Positions 1-13,199 of a stretch of 64,000 nt of DNA are shown here, piece after piece. The position numbers were made by a program, and so were the translations under genes. Source of the stretch: Glandiceps talaboti. Its lineage: Eukaryota; Hemichordata; Enteropneusta; Spengelidae. The notes under the pieces were generated by a model. The model saw only the letters and a program-made list of their open reading frames with translations, ran no database searches and was not told the origin of the DNA. Numbering within the stretch: the stretch's first letter is position 1; every line of letters begins with the position of its first letter. The DNA is taken from the NCBI RefSeq assembly GCF_964340395.1, contig NC_135561.1:17895240-17959239 (forward strand), given 5' to 3'.

Positions 1-440
1 ATGCAAACACAGACACACACATATCATGCATGTACTGACATGTAAACAGCTTGGTGTATTCCTTAAAAGTTGTTGACGTGGAAAGAACAACCTTTGTGAA
101 AGAAAAACCTGAGTTTATTCTCCATCCTTTTTTATCTGACACAGGTATAATGTGACACACAGATAAACACACACATGTACACTGTATACATGCACACACA
201 TATAGACAACCTGGTGTATTGAATTCCTTACAGTTTTTAACATGGTAAAGTTAACAACTTCAAAAGAACACCTAGTGCCATTGTTAAAGACACAAACAAA
301 CAAACAAACAAACACACAAATGTACACACATGTACATACACACACAGACAACATGGTGTCTTCCTTACAATTTTTGATGTGGAAAAGTTACAACAAGAGA
401 AAAAGTCAAGTGCCTTCTTTGTTTCCTTCCGGGATGTACA
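1..440. repeat. three tandem units of about 140-160 bp, each with an (AC)n/(CAAA)n head
   Basis: The words TTGGTGTATTCC (near 50), CTGGTGTATTGAATTCC (near 210) and ATGGTGTCTTCC (near 352) each follow an AC-rich stretch and are followed by TTACA(G/A)TTTTT.ATGTGGAAA-like sequence and an AAGTGCC/ACCTAGTGCC end. The array probably starts before the window. A (CAAA)n run sits at 292-313. The small ORFs here are translations of the repeat. Confidence 0.75.
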
Positions 441-1150
441 GTTCAAATAGTGAAAAGTTTCAAACATGTCATAAAAGGAAGGCTTTTTCTGAGGTAAAAC
501 TGCCCAGACTATTAAAGCATAATTCTACATCAATTCTAATTCTTAACAGCCTGTGTTATTAACTGTATATTGGTAACACATGTTATCACCATGGCAACAC
601 AGGACTAAAAGAATTACTTTTTTTAGTTCAATGATTATCATTTTAGTGTCACTCATGTTTTTAAAATTTAAAATCTAAAACAACAAAATATCAACTTTTA
701 GAATATATACAGACCTAAATCAATGCAGGGAACAAATGCACCATACAGGAGAGAAAAATATGAAAGTTATTACTCATGTGACTCGTACTAGACGTCGAAC
801 AAAATTCAATTCATAAAGTGAATGCCTGTGAGGTTGCCCTATATTTGCAGGCTTTTCAGTGTCACCTCGAGCTGTTCACACATGCAATTAATTCACAATT
901 GTCTCCCAGAGGGGGCCCCCTGAAAATGGCACATAAGTCAACTAATGGAAAAGTGTTCACAGCTTTTAGTGTTTTCAATAAGATGCAGATCCCATTTGGA
1001 GTTGTTTAAAAAGTAGCCAATAGTTAAATAGATAGTATCTGTATGGTGTGCTATTGTGATAAACAATGACACTGTCCACACTTCACAGCATCCCTTAATT
1101 CTACTTGGGAAATCAATTTTCCGTTATCAAAGAACTGCTGATGAGGTATA
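441..1150. other. no confident gene; unique AT-rich sequence
   Basis: A plus-strand frame of about 60 codons spans 820-1009 but has no recognisable content. A GGGGGCCCCC palindrome lies near 911. Nothing else stands out. Confidence 0.5.
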
Positions 1151-1231
1151 GGTGCAATCTGGAAATGAGGGAGCCCTGTTCTGTGGCTGACAGCTCCATA
1201 TGATACAGTTAATCCCTAGCATCACTTTTAC

Positions 1232-1310
1232 CTGTTTCTTAGCAACGATCTTCTGCATCATCCATTCATTATCATGCAAATTTGTCAAGAGACAGGAAGA
1301 TACCGATTTG
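1232..1310 (-). CDS. candidate internal exon, 79 bp
   Basis: The minus strand reads KSVSSCLLTNLHDNEWMMQK then IVAKKQ and ends at a strong donor ACAG|GTAAAA. The acceptor CTATGAAG is weak. Phase is 2 in and 0 out. Downstream, after acceptor TGCCATTTTCAG near 930, the phase-0 frame stops within 9 codons (GAPSGRQL), so that could be a terminal exon. This is speculative. Confidence 0.3.
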
Positions 1311-1499
1311 CTTCATAGTCAAGTTATATATATATGCTCATCAGGTAGAGAGTAGATGCACTACTATGACAGTGTTGCTATGGTGACAACAACTGCAGGT
1401 TGCTAACTTAGATTTTAATCAAGTCTTGCTGAAGGCGTTGTGAACTAGCATATTAGAAATTTAGTGTGTGATAATATTGAAGAAAAAATTATCAATGGT

Positions 1500-1610
1500 A
1501 CCCTTTCTTTTGTCTTCAATATACTTGTAATAAAAATAAAAAATATTCAAAAATAAATTTAAAAAATATTTAAAAAAATATTAAATATAAAAAATAAGAA
1601 ATGTAAGAAA
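1500..1610. repeat. A/T-rich low-complexity tract
   Basis: Runs of AAAAATA/TTTAAAAAATATT make up this stretch. It is simple sequence without coding content. Confidence 0.7.
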
Positions 1611-2239
1611 TACATGGAAATGAGGAACAAGAAATTCATCTTGACCTTCAGGACCTCCCAAATCAGGTGTAATGACCTTTTTGTCACATGATTAGTTTTC
1701 TTTTCTTTTAGTGCCTATTTACTGGGGGAGGGGTGGCCCAAATAAGTTATTAAGAAATGGTCGTACTCATCATTGAAGAGGCGTTACATTGATGGTTGAA
1801 TATCAGAAGATGAAAACCCCATTTGAGAGTGAATTCATATCATACACATTGTGATTAAATGTTTGCTAATTAAAGGTACATGTAGCATATAACAGCTGTG
1901 TCATTGTCTTGATTGGTTGTATTGATGATTATATCAAGACTCATGCCATTGGCTGATCATATTTTAAATATAATTATGCATTTTAGGGTTCATTCGCGGA
2001 GAATTTGGATAGATCTAGTTGCAGTGATAATATCACTTCAAATTTTAAAACATGGCTGGTATAATAGTGTGTAACTTTCTATTAAATAACAAAAACATGG
2101 AAAACCTATCTGCAAATAATTGAGAAGTATACTGTCACATTTAAGGATTATTTTACTGTTCACATGCATCCCTGTGAATATAATAATGATGCAGATTTGA
2201 TTTGTAGTGTCTGTGTGAAGGAAAGAAAATATTGCAATG

Positions 2240-2575
2240 TAGCATGCATAGGAGTTTGTTAGATTGTTGCAAGAATGATACATTTCTGCTACTAACAGCG
2301 TTGCCAGAATGAGCAGTATCTGTTACAATGCTGCAAAAGTGTGGTTTCTGTTTCAATGTCACAAAAATGAGGTATTTTACGGTATTACACGACTAAGTGG
2401 GGGTTGTTACAATGTGGCACGAATGTGAATTTCTGGAACAATGTTGCAAGAACAGCAGCTTTTGTCCCAAAGTCACAAGAATAAAGATTGTCATGTTAAG
2501 ATGAACTGTTGCAAGAATTGGGTTTTTGTGAACACCTGACGTTGCTGCGACAATGTTGCAAGTGTTTGGTATAAC
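2240..2575. repeat. degenerate tandem repeat, about 30-bp units
   Basis: Variants of ACAATGTTGCAAGAATGAG recur near 2263, 2298, 2328, 2356, 2413, 2442, 2470, 2507 and 2552, spaced about 27-57 bp. The array is old and diverged. Confidence 0.55.
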
Positions 2576-3304
2576 TTTCAGAGCACTGTATGTATTTAAT
2601 GTTGCGATCAAAATTTACGAAAACATTCAGTAAACTGTCATACCCCTCCTGTTTCATGATATTGCAATGTGTAAAACACACAGTGATAGCACAATTTTGA
2701 AAGCGTAAACACTGGCTATCGATTGACTGTGACCAAGGTGACATATATGCATTTTGTTCCTCTGTCTAGTCTGGAAGACACATGTACACACCAGACATTG
2801 TTAACTTTAAGTACAGTCCATTGCAAAGATGATTGACAGAGACTGTTACTTATTCCATCACAACTACACTAAGAACATTAAAGAAAATAAACCCCTTAAT
2901 CAATAACTACTATTGGTTGATTGCATGATTCAATAAAAGCCTAGCTCTCGTTGCTTCGAGGCACATTTTCCGTCTTTCGTTATACTGAGCTGTTAATTCT
3001 ACACTGTACATTGTGTAACAGTTGGCTGTGTTCTCATAATACATTTCCAATACTCCAAAGTACTAACATACATATTGTGTATGGTTGTTTTTTTACTCAT
3101 TACAGGCTTATTATGATGTACAAGCATTAAAGTTCTGGAAGTCTGATCAATATTTTCTGTCTTTTTCTCTCTGTCTCCATTCATTTGACAAATGTAACAC
3201 TATGTAAAATCCTCAAACAGTGTATTGAGTATTGTACTATACATACAAACCAAATTGTACATGTATGTGTTCAAACTGAAAATATTGTATTTATATCTTG
3301 TTTG

Positions 3305-3472
3305 TTCTACATCATGACTACATGAATCTATGCCATTTGTTCTGCAGTACTAGAACTACGGTTCACAACATTCAGAATTGCCAATATTTTGGGGCTTGTC
3401 ATTACTCATTTTTCACTCATAGTAACAAGGCCCCTTAGGTCACATATTTTCCTAGGCTGAATGAAGAAAAAT
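3305..3472. repeat. dispersed hairpin-ending repeat family, copy A
   Basis: It shares TCTGC, ACATTCA(A/G)AAT.GCC and the block ACTCATAGTAACAAGGCCCC plus TTAGGTCAC with copies B and C. The right hairpin arm (GGCTGAATGAAGAAAA) is intact and the left arm is eroded. Confidence 0.7.
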
Positions 3473-4229
3473 ACCATGAATAATATCTACATGTTAATCC
3501 AGTTCATAAATGTTAAAATATGTGAAACTATACTAGTCAAAGTAGTCATATTTTTGTGTCAAAAAATCTCAAAAATGCTTAATTCTGTGTTTGTTTGTTA
3601 CTTGGGGGAGGGTGGTTTCCTATGCATATAAATAAATCGAGTAGAAGTACTATTTTGTACTTGATTATTCAAAAGAAAAAATCAAAACAAGTGTTTGATT
3701 TTTAGGGGATCATTCCCATATATAAAGCACATTTTTTTAAAACATGTAAGAACCATTTGCAATGTAGCTGACATTAGCAACTTAATTTACTTTAATGGCA
3801 GACTTTTTATAAGACATTGATACAACAATTTATTGACTAAAGACTTACACAAGTTAAGACCCTATAGTCTTTGGCAGTTTTCTGTCAAAGTATTTTAGTC
3901 ATGCTAAGTTATTTTTTAGACTGTATTAAATGTTAAAGTGAATGAACACTTTTATTGGAGTGTTCCAATTTAATGTAGAAGTATCCCTGAAAAAAACCAA
4001 AAAAACTTTAAGGGTAAAACTAGAGTGAACTAAATGTGGATGAATAGAACACAGATAGACTTGTGTACTTTTTGAAGGACATTCATTACTATCATATGAT
4101 TTCTTACAATTACAAAAAAGAGTGATCCGATTGTTTTGTTAAAAGCTTTTTCCAGATAGACAACTACATGTACTTTGTTCAAAAACAGTCCTTTAAATAC
4201 AGAAGTAATGGAGCCTGCTTATTGAGAAC

Positions 4230-4347
4230 CTGTTAACAAAATGCTGTATGGAAAAGGGCTTTGCATCGGCACTTGCTGCACAAACAGTTTCATGAATAAT
4301 ACCTATTCTTCCCCGAAGTGTAGACTTTAATTTCAAAGAACTGTTCT
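4230..4347 (-). CDS. candidate internal exon, 118 bp (or 45 bp, ending at an earlier donor)
   Basis: A strong acceptor (TTATTTCTCGTTTCTATAG) precedes NSSLKLKSTLRGRIGIIHET then VCAASADAKPFSIQHFVN on the minus strand. A good donor (ATAG|GTATTA) would end the exon after 45 bp. The weaker CAG|GTTCTC gives 118 bp in phase with the 1.2 kb candidate. Confidence 0.3.
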
Positions 4348-4349
4348 CT

Positions 4350-7130
4350 ATAGAAACGAGAAATAAAAAAAAATTGATGAATAGAACCATTTGAAAGAAT
4401 TACAATGTAGTTGTAAAGAGAACGTGCCTAAAAATAATGGTGGACGGAAGCTTCTATAGGAATCTTTGTTTGAGGCCTGTTTCAAAAAGGAAGGTTAATT
4501 TTGAGTTTGTTTAGCTGTTTTCTACCCCAATTTCAATCTCAATGCATTTTTATTTCATTGTAGAGAAATGACTTTCTAATAGAAAATCGTTTTGCGAACA
4601 ACACATGCATACATCATCAAAAGGTACTTGATATTGTACACAATTGATATTAACTGTAATCTGACTAATATGGCCGTCTGTCACAACTAATCACAGTCTA
4701 AGCTGCTTCTGCTACAGGCCTCCAATAATCTGTTTAGGGTTATATTTGTTGGTAATTTGTGAACATGTCGGAGGGCATATAGATTGGATAGGAATCCACT
4801 CTGATATTAGACTCTCTCATTAAAGCCCGTTAAGGTTTCATATTAGTGGACTGTCCATATAACTTTCAAACCAAACTCATTACCTAGAGTCATTCAAGTA
4901 AATGCTGCAGACTAATTCAGCAAAATCAGGTAATTCCTTGTTTGCAAAAATTGCTTTCCAATTGAAATTCACTGCGAATTCAGAGAAATGGATTCAGTTT
5001 TCTGATGACTTGTGTCTGTTCTGGTTAAGGAAGACTTAACTTCTCGTATATTTAAACACGATCTAAATTTTGTGAAAAGTAGTGTAAATGCCGTTTTAAA
5101 TTTGTTTTCCTTGACCCCTGTTTACATTGAATAATTGCCCATCAATCAAAACATACGGTCAAAAAAATAAGATAACTGATGTGTTTAGTAAAAACATATG
5201 GTTTCAGTACTGATTTTTCAACATTCTAGCAATATTGTCTTTCTCTGTCTTCCACTCTCTCTAGTTTCAATATAAGTAAATTTCATGATAACTATTAAAT
5301 TAATGTAGAATGCACTTCTGAAATAAACTCATTAAACTTTTTGCCATTACCTTAATTTGTTAATGAAACTCCAACACATTGTAAGTTAAAACCAATTTAA
5401 AACAGTCTGGTGTCACCATACAAATATTTAAAATGGAAGTCAAAGTTAATCATTTTAGAATTCAATATGGCTGCCAAACACTTTGGGAATATACATTGTA
5501 ACAAGATTGTTAATTTCCTAGAAAACAAGATGATGAAACCCCCATATTTCTTTGATTATTTCCAAGAGACTAGACACAAGATTTCATGCATGGCAAAGTT
5601 TGAAGATATCTTAATTAAGAACTTTAACTTTCAATAAAATTCATCCCCGAGGTGCATTTTACCTTAAAACAATTTCCTGTTCGAAATAATAAAATAGAGT
5701 GTCAGTGACTTCATCTTTGAAGTTGACCTTCACTTGTACGAAGAAAAGGGCATGGAGTTGGATCCATGGTGTATTTAATATGTAAATTGACTGCAAGTAG
5801 GACAAGTCAGTAACCATACATATATTTCAAAGGTATATATAACCTAAATCTGTAAGCACTTCCCTATTTTACTAGTTTTATTTGTATGTCTTGATCAGTG
5901 GCATTGTATGAATACTACATAAATGTCACAACGTGATTTGACAGCACAAGTACCTGAATCACTTGAATGTCCATGTACTTTAAATTTAAGCTTTACCTGA
6001 AACACAATTTTCAGATTTTAACCACGGAATTCTATAAGTTTATGATAAGTATATGGTGTAAGATGTAAATGTATTCCTATCCAATTAAAATAGAATATGT
6101 AGCCGAGTATATCAGTATGATTAATATTTCAATGTCTCAAGCTAATCCACCCTTCCCCTCAAACAACATGTATATGATTAATAATATTTTTGGCTTAATT
6201 TATAAAATTGTGAGATGAATGAGAGTGGATAATTTGATAAACTAATTTTGAGCTGATAATGGTCATTCAAATGCTTAATATACTTTAAAAAATATTTTTC
6301 AATGATAAAAGCATTTTTTGTAATTATATGTATGAATACAGTTTACTGCTACATGCAATGAATACTGTTTTTCATTCAAATTAGGAATTTTGAGTGCCTG
6401 GTAATACCGCTTAGGATTAAGACTTGCAATATGTGATATTTTGGTTTCTTTATATCTCTGTTCTATTTTGTCCCCTGTGAGTGTTAGACTTAAAGGCAAA
6501 GACCATTTGTGTTTAGCAACTTTATTGACATTACTTAACATAACAGTTTACATAAGAATTAAGTTGAAAACCACGACACATACATTAATGTTTTGCTAGC
6601 TGAAAAAAAATGAGTTTAATTCTGTTTGATTGACAGCTATAGTGAGAGATGACGCACATGAAATACCCGATCATTGTTATTTGTCACCAACATTGGGATA
6701 AAATACCAATTTATCAATGAAACTATTGACTGATGTGAATAGTACATGCAGTTTATATAATTACATTTCCACGGAGATTGAAGGATTGTAGAGAATATCT
6801 GATCAAAACGTTCGTATATTAGTACGTTTTTCACTTTAAAAGAAGACAGATACAACGTGGGTTATAGTTTTAAAAAAATAAATCCATAAAGATTATATAG
6901 AAATATTATGATTATATTAGAACCTGATATGTTATATCATAACTTTCAATCATAAAATTTACTGATAAGGTTAATCACATTTTACATGATAATCATAGTC
7001 ACTGATTAAACCCTGAATTTGTGGAAAATGAACTAGATTAATGTGTTGATAGAGCATTTCGATTATCACTATCTAATAATCACCACCATAAATTGTGACA
7101 TGATTGGTACTTAGCTGATCAGAATACCAA
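4350..7130. other. no gene seen; unique AT-rich sequence
   Basis: Chance frames only. A 75-codon plus frame at 5410-5634 has no recognisable content. Candidate intron. Confidence 0.5.
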
Positions 7131-7139
7131 TGACAATAG

Positions 7140-7680
7140 TCATCATACACATAAACACATATTATTTTCTCTCTATCCCTTTGTTCACTTTCCCTCCTTT
7201 TGTTAACAGTCACTGCCTCATAAATTGTGACATCTACTTAACTGCCAGTTGAGATAATATTCATATGGACAGACAAGACTGATAGACAGACAAATCAACA
7301 GACAGATAGACTGCAAACAGAGACAGCCACACATAAACTGAGATTCTCTTTCCCTTTGTTCTCTTGCCTTCTCCTCTTCAAACTAGTCACCGTCTCCTGA
7401 ATACCAAATACAGTTGGTAACAGCTCAAAATACCAAAATGACAAGTTACACAGGCAGTGATACACAAGCTCTCTGTATCTGTACCTGTATGGGTCTCTAT
7501 AATAATTCTCTTTCCCCTGTTCTCTCTAATGGTCATACTAATTACAATCAGTTCCATAATTTGTACAAACTGCCAATTAATAATGAAAATGCCAACACAT
7601 CGACATGAAGTCATATAATACTTTCCACCCACCTTAAAACAACAGTCACCTCTTCATAAATATCAAATGATTTGACATGT
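7140..7680. repeat. degenerate CT-rich direct repeats with a GACA-rich patch
   Basis: Segments resembling TTCTCTTTCCCTTTGTTCTC followed by AGTCACTGCCTCATAAAT recur near 7160, 7340, 7510 and 7640. GACAGACA/GATAGACA words fill 7265-7325. The overlapping plus and minus ORFs here are not credible genes. Confidence 0.5.
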
Positions 7681-7699
7681 ACAACCTAGAAAACTAATA

Positions 7700-10600
7700 A
7701 CAATACCCCCTCCCACTTTCTTCTCTGTGCTTTTCACAAATTACTTTAATTTGTACCTAAGATAACAATATTCAATCACTCTAGTCCTTAATTGAACCTC
7801 CCTTATCATATGTGTATGTAAAAATAACTATTGATGAATTATTGAATGAGTTATGTACCATACATTGACTGATTAATATTCATAAAAATGTCAAATAAAT
7901 TGATGACACCACTGCATGTACTTGAAATGGTTAGAATATGAGACAATGTTCCACCAGTCATGGATCGTTTTCAAAACGGCTGTACTTTTAATAATACCTC
8001 TAACACTCGACAGTTTTCCTTTTATTTCTGAGAAGACACTGACATTTTGTGTTCCAATCAATCCTAAAACTTTTCTAAAATTTCTCTTTTATTTTGAAGA
8101 GTGATACAGCCACGGTCATCATTACAGAAACTACACACTGATGAACTGCTCTCGGTTAATGTTCAGTGCTGAACCGTGAAAACCAGAACATTATTCTCAA
8201 CTATTTATCTATTCATACAGGACTGACCATTACCTACACCTTGAAATAATACTAGTACATATTATAAGCATGTATGCATGCCAATTTTAATACTCAATAT
8301 TCATAACTATACATGTGAAATGTAACTCAAATCTTTACAAAATTAAATGTAACCATACTGTTTTCTTTTAAAATCAAGATAAGCAATTCTGACTTTCGAA
8401 TAGAATATCTCAAATATGTTAATGTTATGAATGAAATCAATGTTTCTGTTTTAAAGCTGAGAAGTGTTTCCATTGTGGCAATAAGTTTTCACAAAAATAA
8501 GAAGTAATTCATCTAAAATCTAGCAACATTTGTATTGAAAATACTCATTAAACTCCGTTTATGAAAAGAGAAAATGAGTGGTTGTTGGTTTTCTTAAAAT
8601 TCAGACGACCATTCTAATTTACTTTGATTTCATACAAAGGACTTGGGGAAAAACTGTAATATGGCAAAGCCTCTTACAGATTTGAAGTGCTTTGATTTTT
8701 AATGAAAACCTGTCCCTGAGGCATTTCTTGAAGTAATAATTCTCACACGCTCTCTATATATACATCTCTCTTTTGTCAGACATTTCTCCTTTGTCAGGTG
8801 GTTGTTTAAAAACTGTCTAGATTATCTGTACAATTTATTGTTTAACTAAAACCATCTGGTGAAAAGAAGCTGAAAGGCCCATTTCATAGTTGAGCCAATA
8901 TTCATGGAATGTTTGTCTTCAATCTTGCATCATTTTGTTTTTTTCTGAAATAGCATTGAAATTGTGTCGGAGGAAAGCCAAAACACAGATGTAGGTGGTA
9001 CAAATGGATAAAAGAAGCTGCCTGCATTAATTTGATGTATGTCATCTTTAAGAATTGAATTCTTCATAAAGGAGGAATTTCAAGAATATTGTTGAAGTCA
9101 GTGTATATGCTTTCTTGATAAAACCTGACAAGGACAACAAGGCATTGAAAGTTTCACACTTAATAAGTGTCTTCCATAGTTGACAGGTATTAATGCAACT
9201 TACAAAGTTATAAACAAAAGTTATAAACAAAAAATTGCCTCTTTTAATAGAAATTGACTACAAATAAAAGTTGGACCCACAATTATACAAAATAACTGGG
9301 AAACATGTGAAACTGGCACTCAACTTCTACTATGACACAGACACAAATTCCATGGATAGAAAGTTTTCCCCCCTCACAAAAAAATCTCATGTTTAAGAAA
9401 AAAAAATTAAATGACTTAGTGAAATGTATGAAAATCATTAACATATTTCTGAAATATGATGAAAAGTCTGATCTAAGACACTTTTGCTGAGTTGCATTTT
9501 GATGATCTATTTTTAGGTTTAATATATTCATTCTGTTATGATCTGTGAACACATATACAAGGTGTTACAATTTAAGAAACTGATGGAAATATTGTTAAAA
9601 ATTGTTTTAAAGGTGAACACCACTTCAGCGAATAAAGGTATTATCATAAACGTTCTGGAGCATCATTTCATGATTTCACATCATATAAATTTCACATGAT
9701 TACCAAGAAGCAGCAAATTGAAACTCTATTTAACCTTCATTGTTCTATCACTAGTCCACTGTTGCCTTGTAGGTAATTCTTAGCACATGTGCATGTGTAG
9801 TAGGTGAACAATTATGTTAATGACTATTTTTCCTACAGGTAATAAGCAGTTATGAGTTAAAAACAGATATTGTTCATCTAATACATGTATGTCTGCCAAG
9901 TCCCATGAGGATGTAGTGGGACCACTGCTAGGATAATGGTAAAGAGAAGTTTCAATTTCGTGTTTCAAGGAAATCATGTGAAATTTATGTGATCTGATAT
10001 TACAAAATGACTCCCTAGAACCTCAATATGGAAATGCCAATATTTCCTCCAGTGGTGTGCCCCTTTGAGAAATTATCCAATTCTACAAACTACAAATATG
10101 CAAACTTTGCTGACAAAATTACAACTAAAAATAAAAATTTGTCCTCGGCGTGATACCTAAGAGAATTACTGACTAAAGAGTCAACCACCCTGTTTACCTG
10201 ACATAACCTTGAGCTGCATATATATCATTAATACCATTAAGGGTGATTTTCATTCAAATGAAGTAAAAAGATATTCCTTAGCCATGATAGCGCCCTCTCG
10301 AGTTCCCAAATAGCAGCAGTGTGAAAACTATGTATTAGACAATCTATACATTGTGTTATTAAAATGGGTTCACCATTACAAAAATACAAGCCAATGCTGC
10401 CCAGGTTTGCTGGACGTGTAGTGTAAGCTGGTAGTGGGGGTAAAGTGATAACTGTGATTTTATTTTCCTCAATACATGAAACATAATTATGAAAGGGAAC
10501 TAACTGTACATGTTCTCATCAAACTTCCTGTTGTGATTTGACTGCTTCTAGTCACTAACTTGACAAACAACAGTGTACTTCTGAATTGGAATACAATTAT

Positions 10601-11140
10601 GTATAAATTTTGCACATTAAGCCAAATTTTTGAAATACAAGGCATTACAAGAATATCTAACCTCAAAATTAATAATAATGACATTGAAAATGATAGAGAA
10701 GTCAATATCAGGAGGGATTAAACTTTGAAATCAGAAAGCTTGTAGTGTATGTTGTATTTATGATGGCTTTAAAACATCCATTTTTACTACAAATACAAGA
10801 ATGTAAACAATTGGGGTAGGGGTTTACTTAGTGCTAAGAATTGAAAGTATACTAGAGTATTCAGTCTCTGAAGGTTCATAGTTGATATGGAGTGACACAA
10901 GCTCCTATACATCAATAAACCATATCAGTGGCAGCCATATTTGATTTCTGATTGGTTGCTTGCGACAATGTGTAAATTTTACAAGATGGCAGCTTGCAGT
11001 CATGAATCACAAATACTGTATAAATATGCACCACTTGTTTTTCCCATTATTGCAGAATAATCTCTGCAGAGCTGGAACATATACCCCAAGTGATATTTCA
11101 TTCCTTCTCTAAGGTTATGAGTCATGTTCAAGTTATAGTC
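7700..11140. other. no gene seen; unique AT-rich sequence
   Basis: No repeat family or convincing exon was found. A 16-bp AG/GT-bounded stretch near 10200 on the minus strand is too short to support. Confidence 0.5.
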
Positions 11141-11228
11141 TAATATTACCGGTTACCTAACAACAACAAAATGTACATGTTCATGTTCCTATTTGTCGAA
11201 AGCAGTAAAAATCCAACATGGCCACTAC

Positions 11229-11385
11229 TGATTGAAACAGTATGTGACTGGAAGCGGAAGTCAATGAAGAGAGATCGTTCCAGTAATGCTGCATAATTCT
11301 GCGTAGGATCTTGGGAGTGACACAGTTCTCTAGTCATCCTGCCCAATACAGTCTTCATTAAATCCAATGACTTCACGTTACTTAT
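11229..11385 (-). CDS. candidate internal exon, 157 bp (52 codons)
   Basis: The longest candidate exon. It reads ISNVKSLDLMKTVLGRMTRE, then LCHSQDPTQNYAALLERSLF, then IDFRFQSHTVSI. The acceptor is GATCTCCTAACCAG and the donor TCA|GTAGTG. Phase is 0 in and 1 out. GC is about 44%. The first part looks helical and the last part strand-like. It joins in phase to the 4.2 kb candidate. Confidence 0.4.
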
Positions 11386-12988
11386 CTGGTTAGGAGATCA
11401 CTCTCGTTATTGCCCAAAAGGAATACTGTTGTGCGCTTCTAATAAAATCCCCCAGCAAGACAAATGAGAAATAAAAGTGATGGAAATGAAAGGTCAAAGC
11501 AGATCCTGCACTGTAATTACCTCAAAGATGTTAACATTATTGTGTGTATAGAAAGCCTGACTATTACCATTCCTGTAGGACATAGATTGCTCAACAAAGA
11601 TATTATTCAGTCGTATACAAGGAGAGGTATACTGATTGGTTTATATATGCAATTCCTTCTTCTTCTCCTTTTTTCTATTCACAGTAGGCTTTGGATTTAT
11701 TCACTTTGTCAAGCAAACATGAGGTTTCTGTACTGTGTGAAATTATGTAATAAGTAGCCTTGATAATATATGTACATTGTTGTAAAAAAGAAAGAAATCG
11801 GCTCTTAAAGTTACCATATGTTCCATTTACAAAATACTTCACACTTGTGCCAGGTTTGAATAATATTATCATATACATGTACATGTGGAGACACTCATGT
11901 TATTAAAGAGACATACAGATATATGAAATGTGGGGAATGCAAAAAAGTCAATGAATTAATGCCTATATGTTTCAAAATTTGACAATTTCAGTTGTTAGGT
12001 CTGAGAAGCAGACATTGTAACAGTAGTATATTTATTACTTATAGTAATTAAATTCCAGAGCATTCTTGCAAATATGAAATATAACAATCTATCTTTTAAG
12101 CAAAATTATGCATAGAACAAAATTTGATGAAGATTAAGTGTATCCATGTTCCAAAAAATAGTACAAGTAATATGCCTAGTATAAATAGTCCTAATGTCTA
12201 TAGTGAGTCTTCTGATTCCAGAACTTGAAGAGAAGAAATGATAATTTTTTTGTAAATTTCTATGAAAATTTCCTGGGTATATGTCTGATGATATGAAATT
12301 TGTCATTCTCTGATACTGTTTTCAGATTATAGATTACTTCATTTGCTGACATATATCTATTAGTATGTCATACATTGTAATCATTTAACCATAGTATTAC
12401 ATCTGTAGATATTTTTTATTATTCATGAGCTTACAGATGAAATAATCAGACACTTCCTGTTGTATTTAGTTATCATTCAACATCTGGGTGTGATAATATG
12501 AGGACACATACTGATAGCATTCACATATATAGTATTCATACAAATACTGACAAAATATAACATAAGATCATTGTTCTATTTTTGGTCTGATGGACATTAA
12601 AAGGACACTTTAAATGTAGAATTTAATTAGTTTTCATTCCCCGATGAAGATGGCTGTCAGTCATCAAAATATTGGAAGCCTCTGAATAAACATTATCATT
12701 TGACTGTTGCTATTGGCATGACCATGATTGCTAGGGCCAATTGTGTCAAATACTATTGTTGATTGCTTCATACAGAGGCTTGTATGGCGATATCAGCTGC
12801 CTATATAGGAACTTTATGTACATTTTTGACAATTCAACTAAATATATATTTAGCTTAAAAAATATATTGTAGAAGGGTTACTCCCAAAATATCAACTATT
12901 TATAAATTTATTCAATGATTCAAAGATATAATGCCATAAAACAATAGACAAGCTGATGTCATATGATTATCATTTCAAAATATATGAC

Positions 12989-13062
12989 TTTGTCTTCAAT
13001 GTACACTAGAAGTGTTTGACTGCTGGAGGATGTGTAAGCCATAGCGCTGAGGTCAACAGACC
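12989..13062 (-). CDS. candidate internal exon, 74 bp, Ser-rich
   Basis: The minus strand reads SVDLSAMAYTSSSSQTLLVY then IEDK. The acceptor is GCCTTAATTCAAG and the donor AAA|GTCATA is weak. Phase is 1 in and 0 out, compatible with both the 18.2 kb and 11.3 kb candidates. The weak donor lowers confidence. Confidence 0.3.
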
Positions 13063-13101
13063 CTTGAATTAAGGCATATAGGCTTTATTATGTGCCGTGT
13101 G

Positions 13102-13168
13102 CAATAATTATATCAACAAAATGCTGAAGAAAACAATCTTCAGCATAATTTTTTTGCAATAATTATTG
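13102..13168. repeat. small two-stem hairpin
   Basis: ATGCTGAAGA at 13121-13130 pairs perfectly with TCTTCAGCAT at 13137-13146 across a 6-nt loop. CAATAATTAT at 13102-13111 pairs with ATAATTATTG at 13159-13168. An internal loop separates the stems. Confidence 0.7.
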
Positions 13169-13199
13169 ATTCCTTATGCTGTCATGTACATGTACATGC

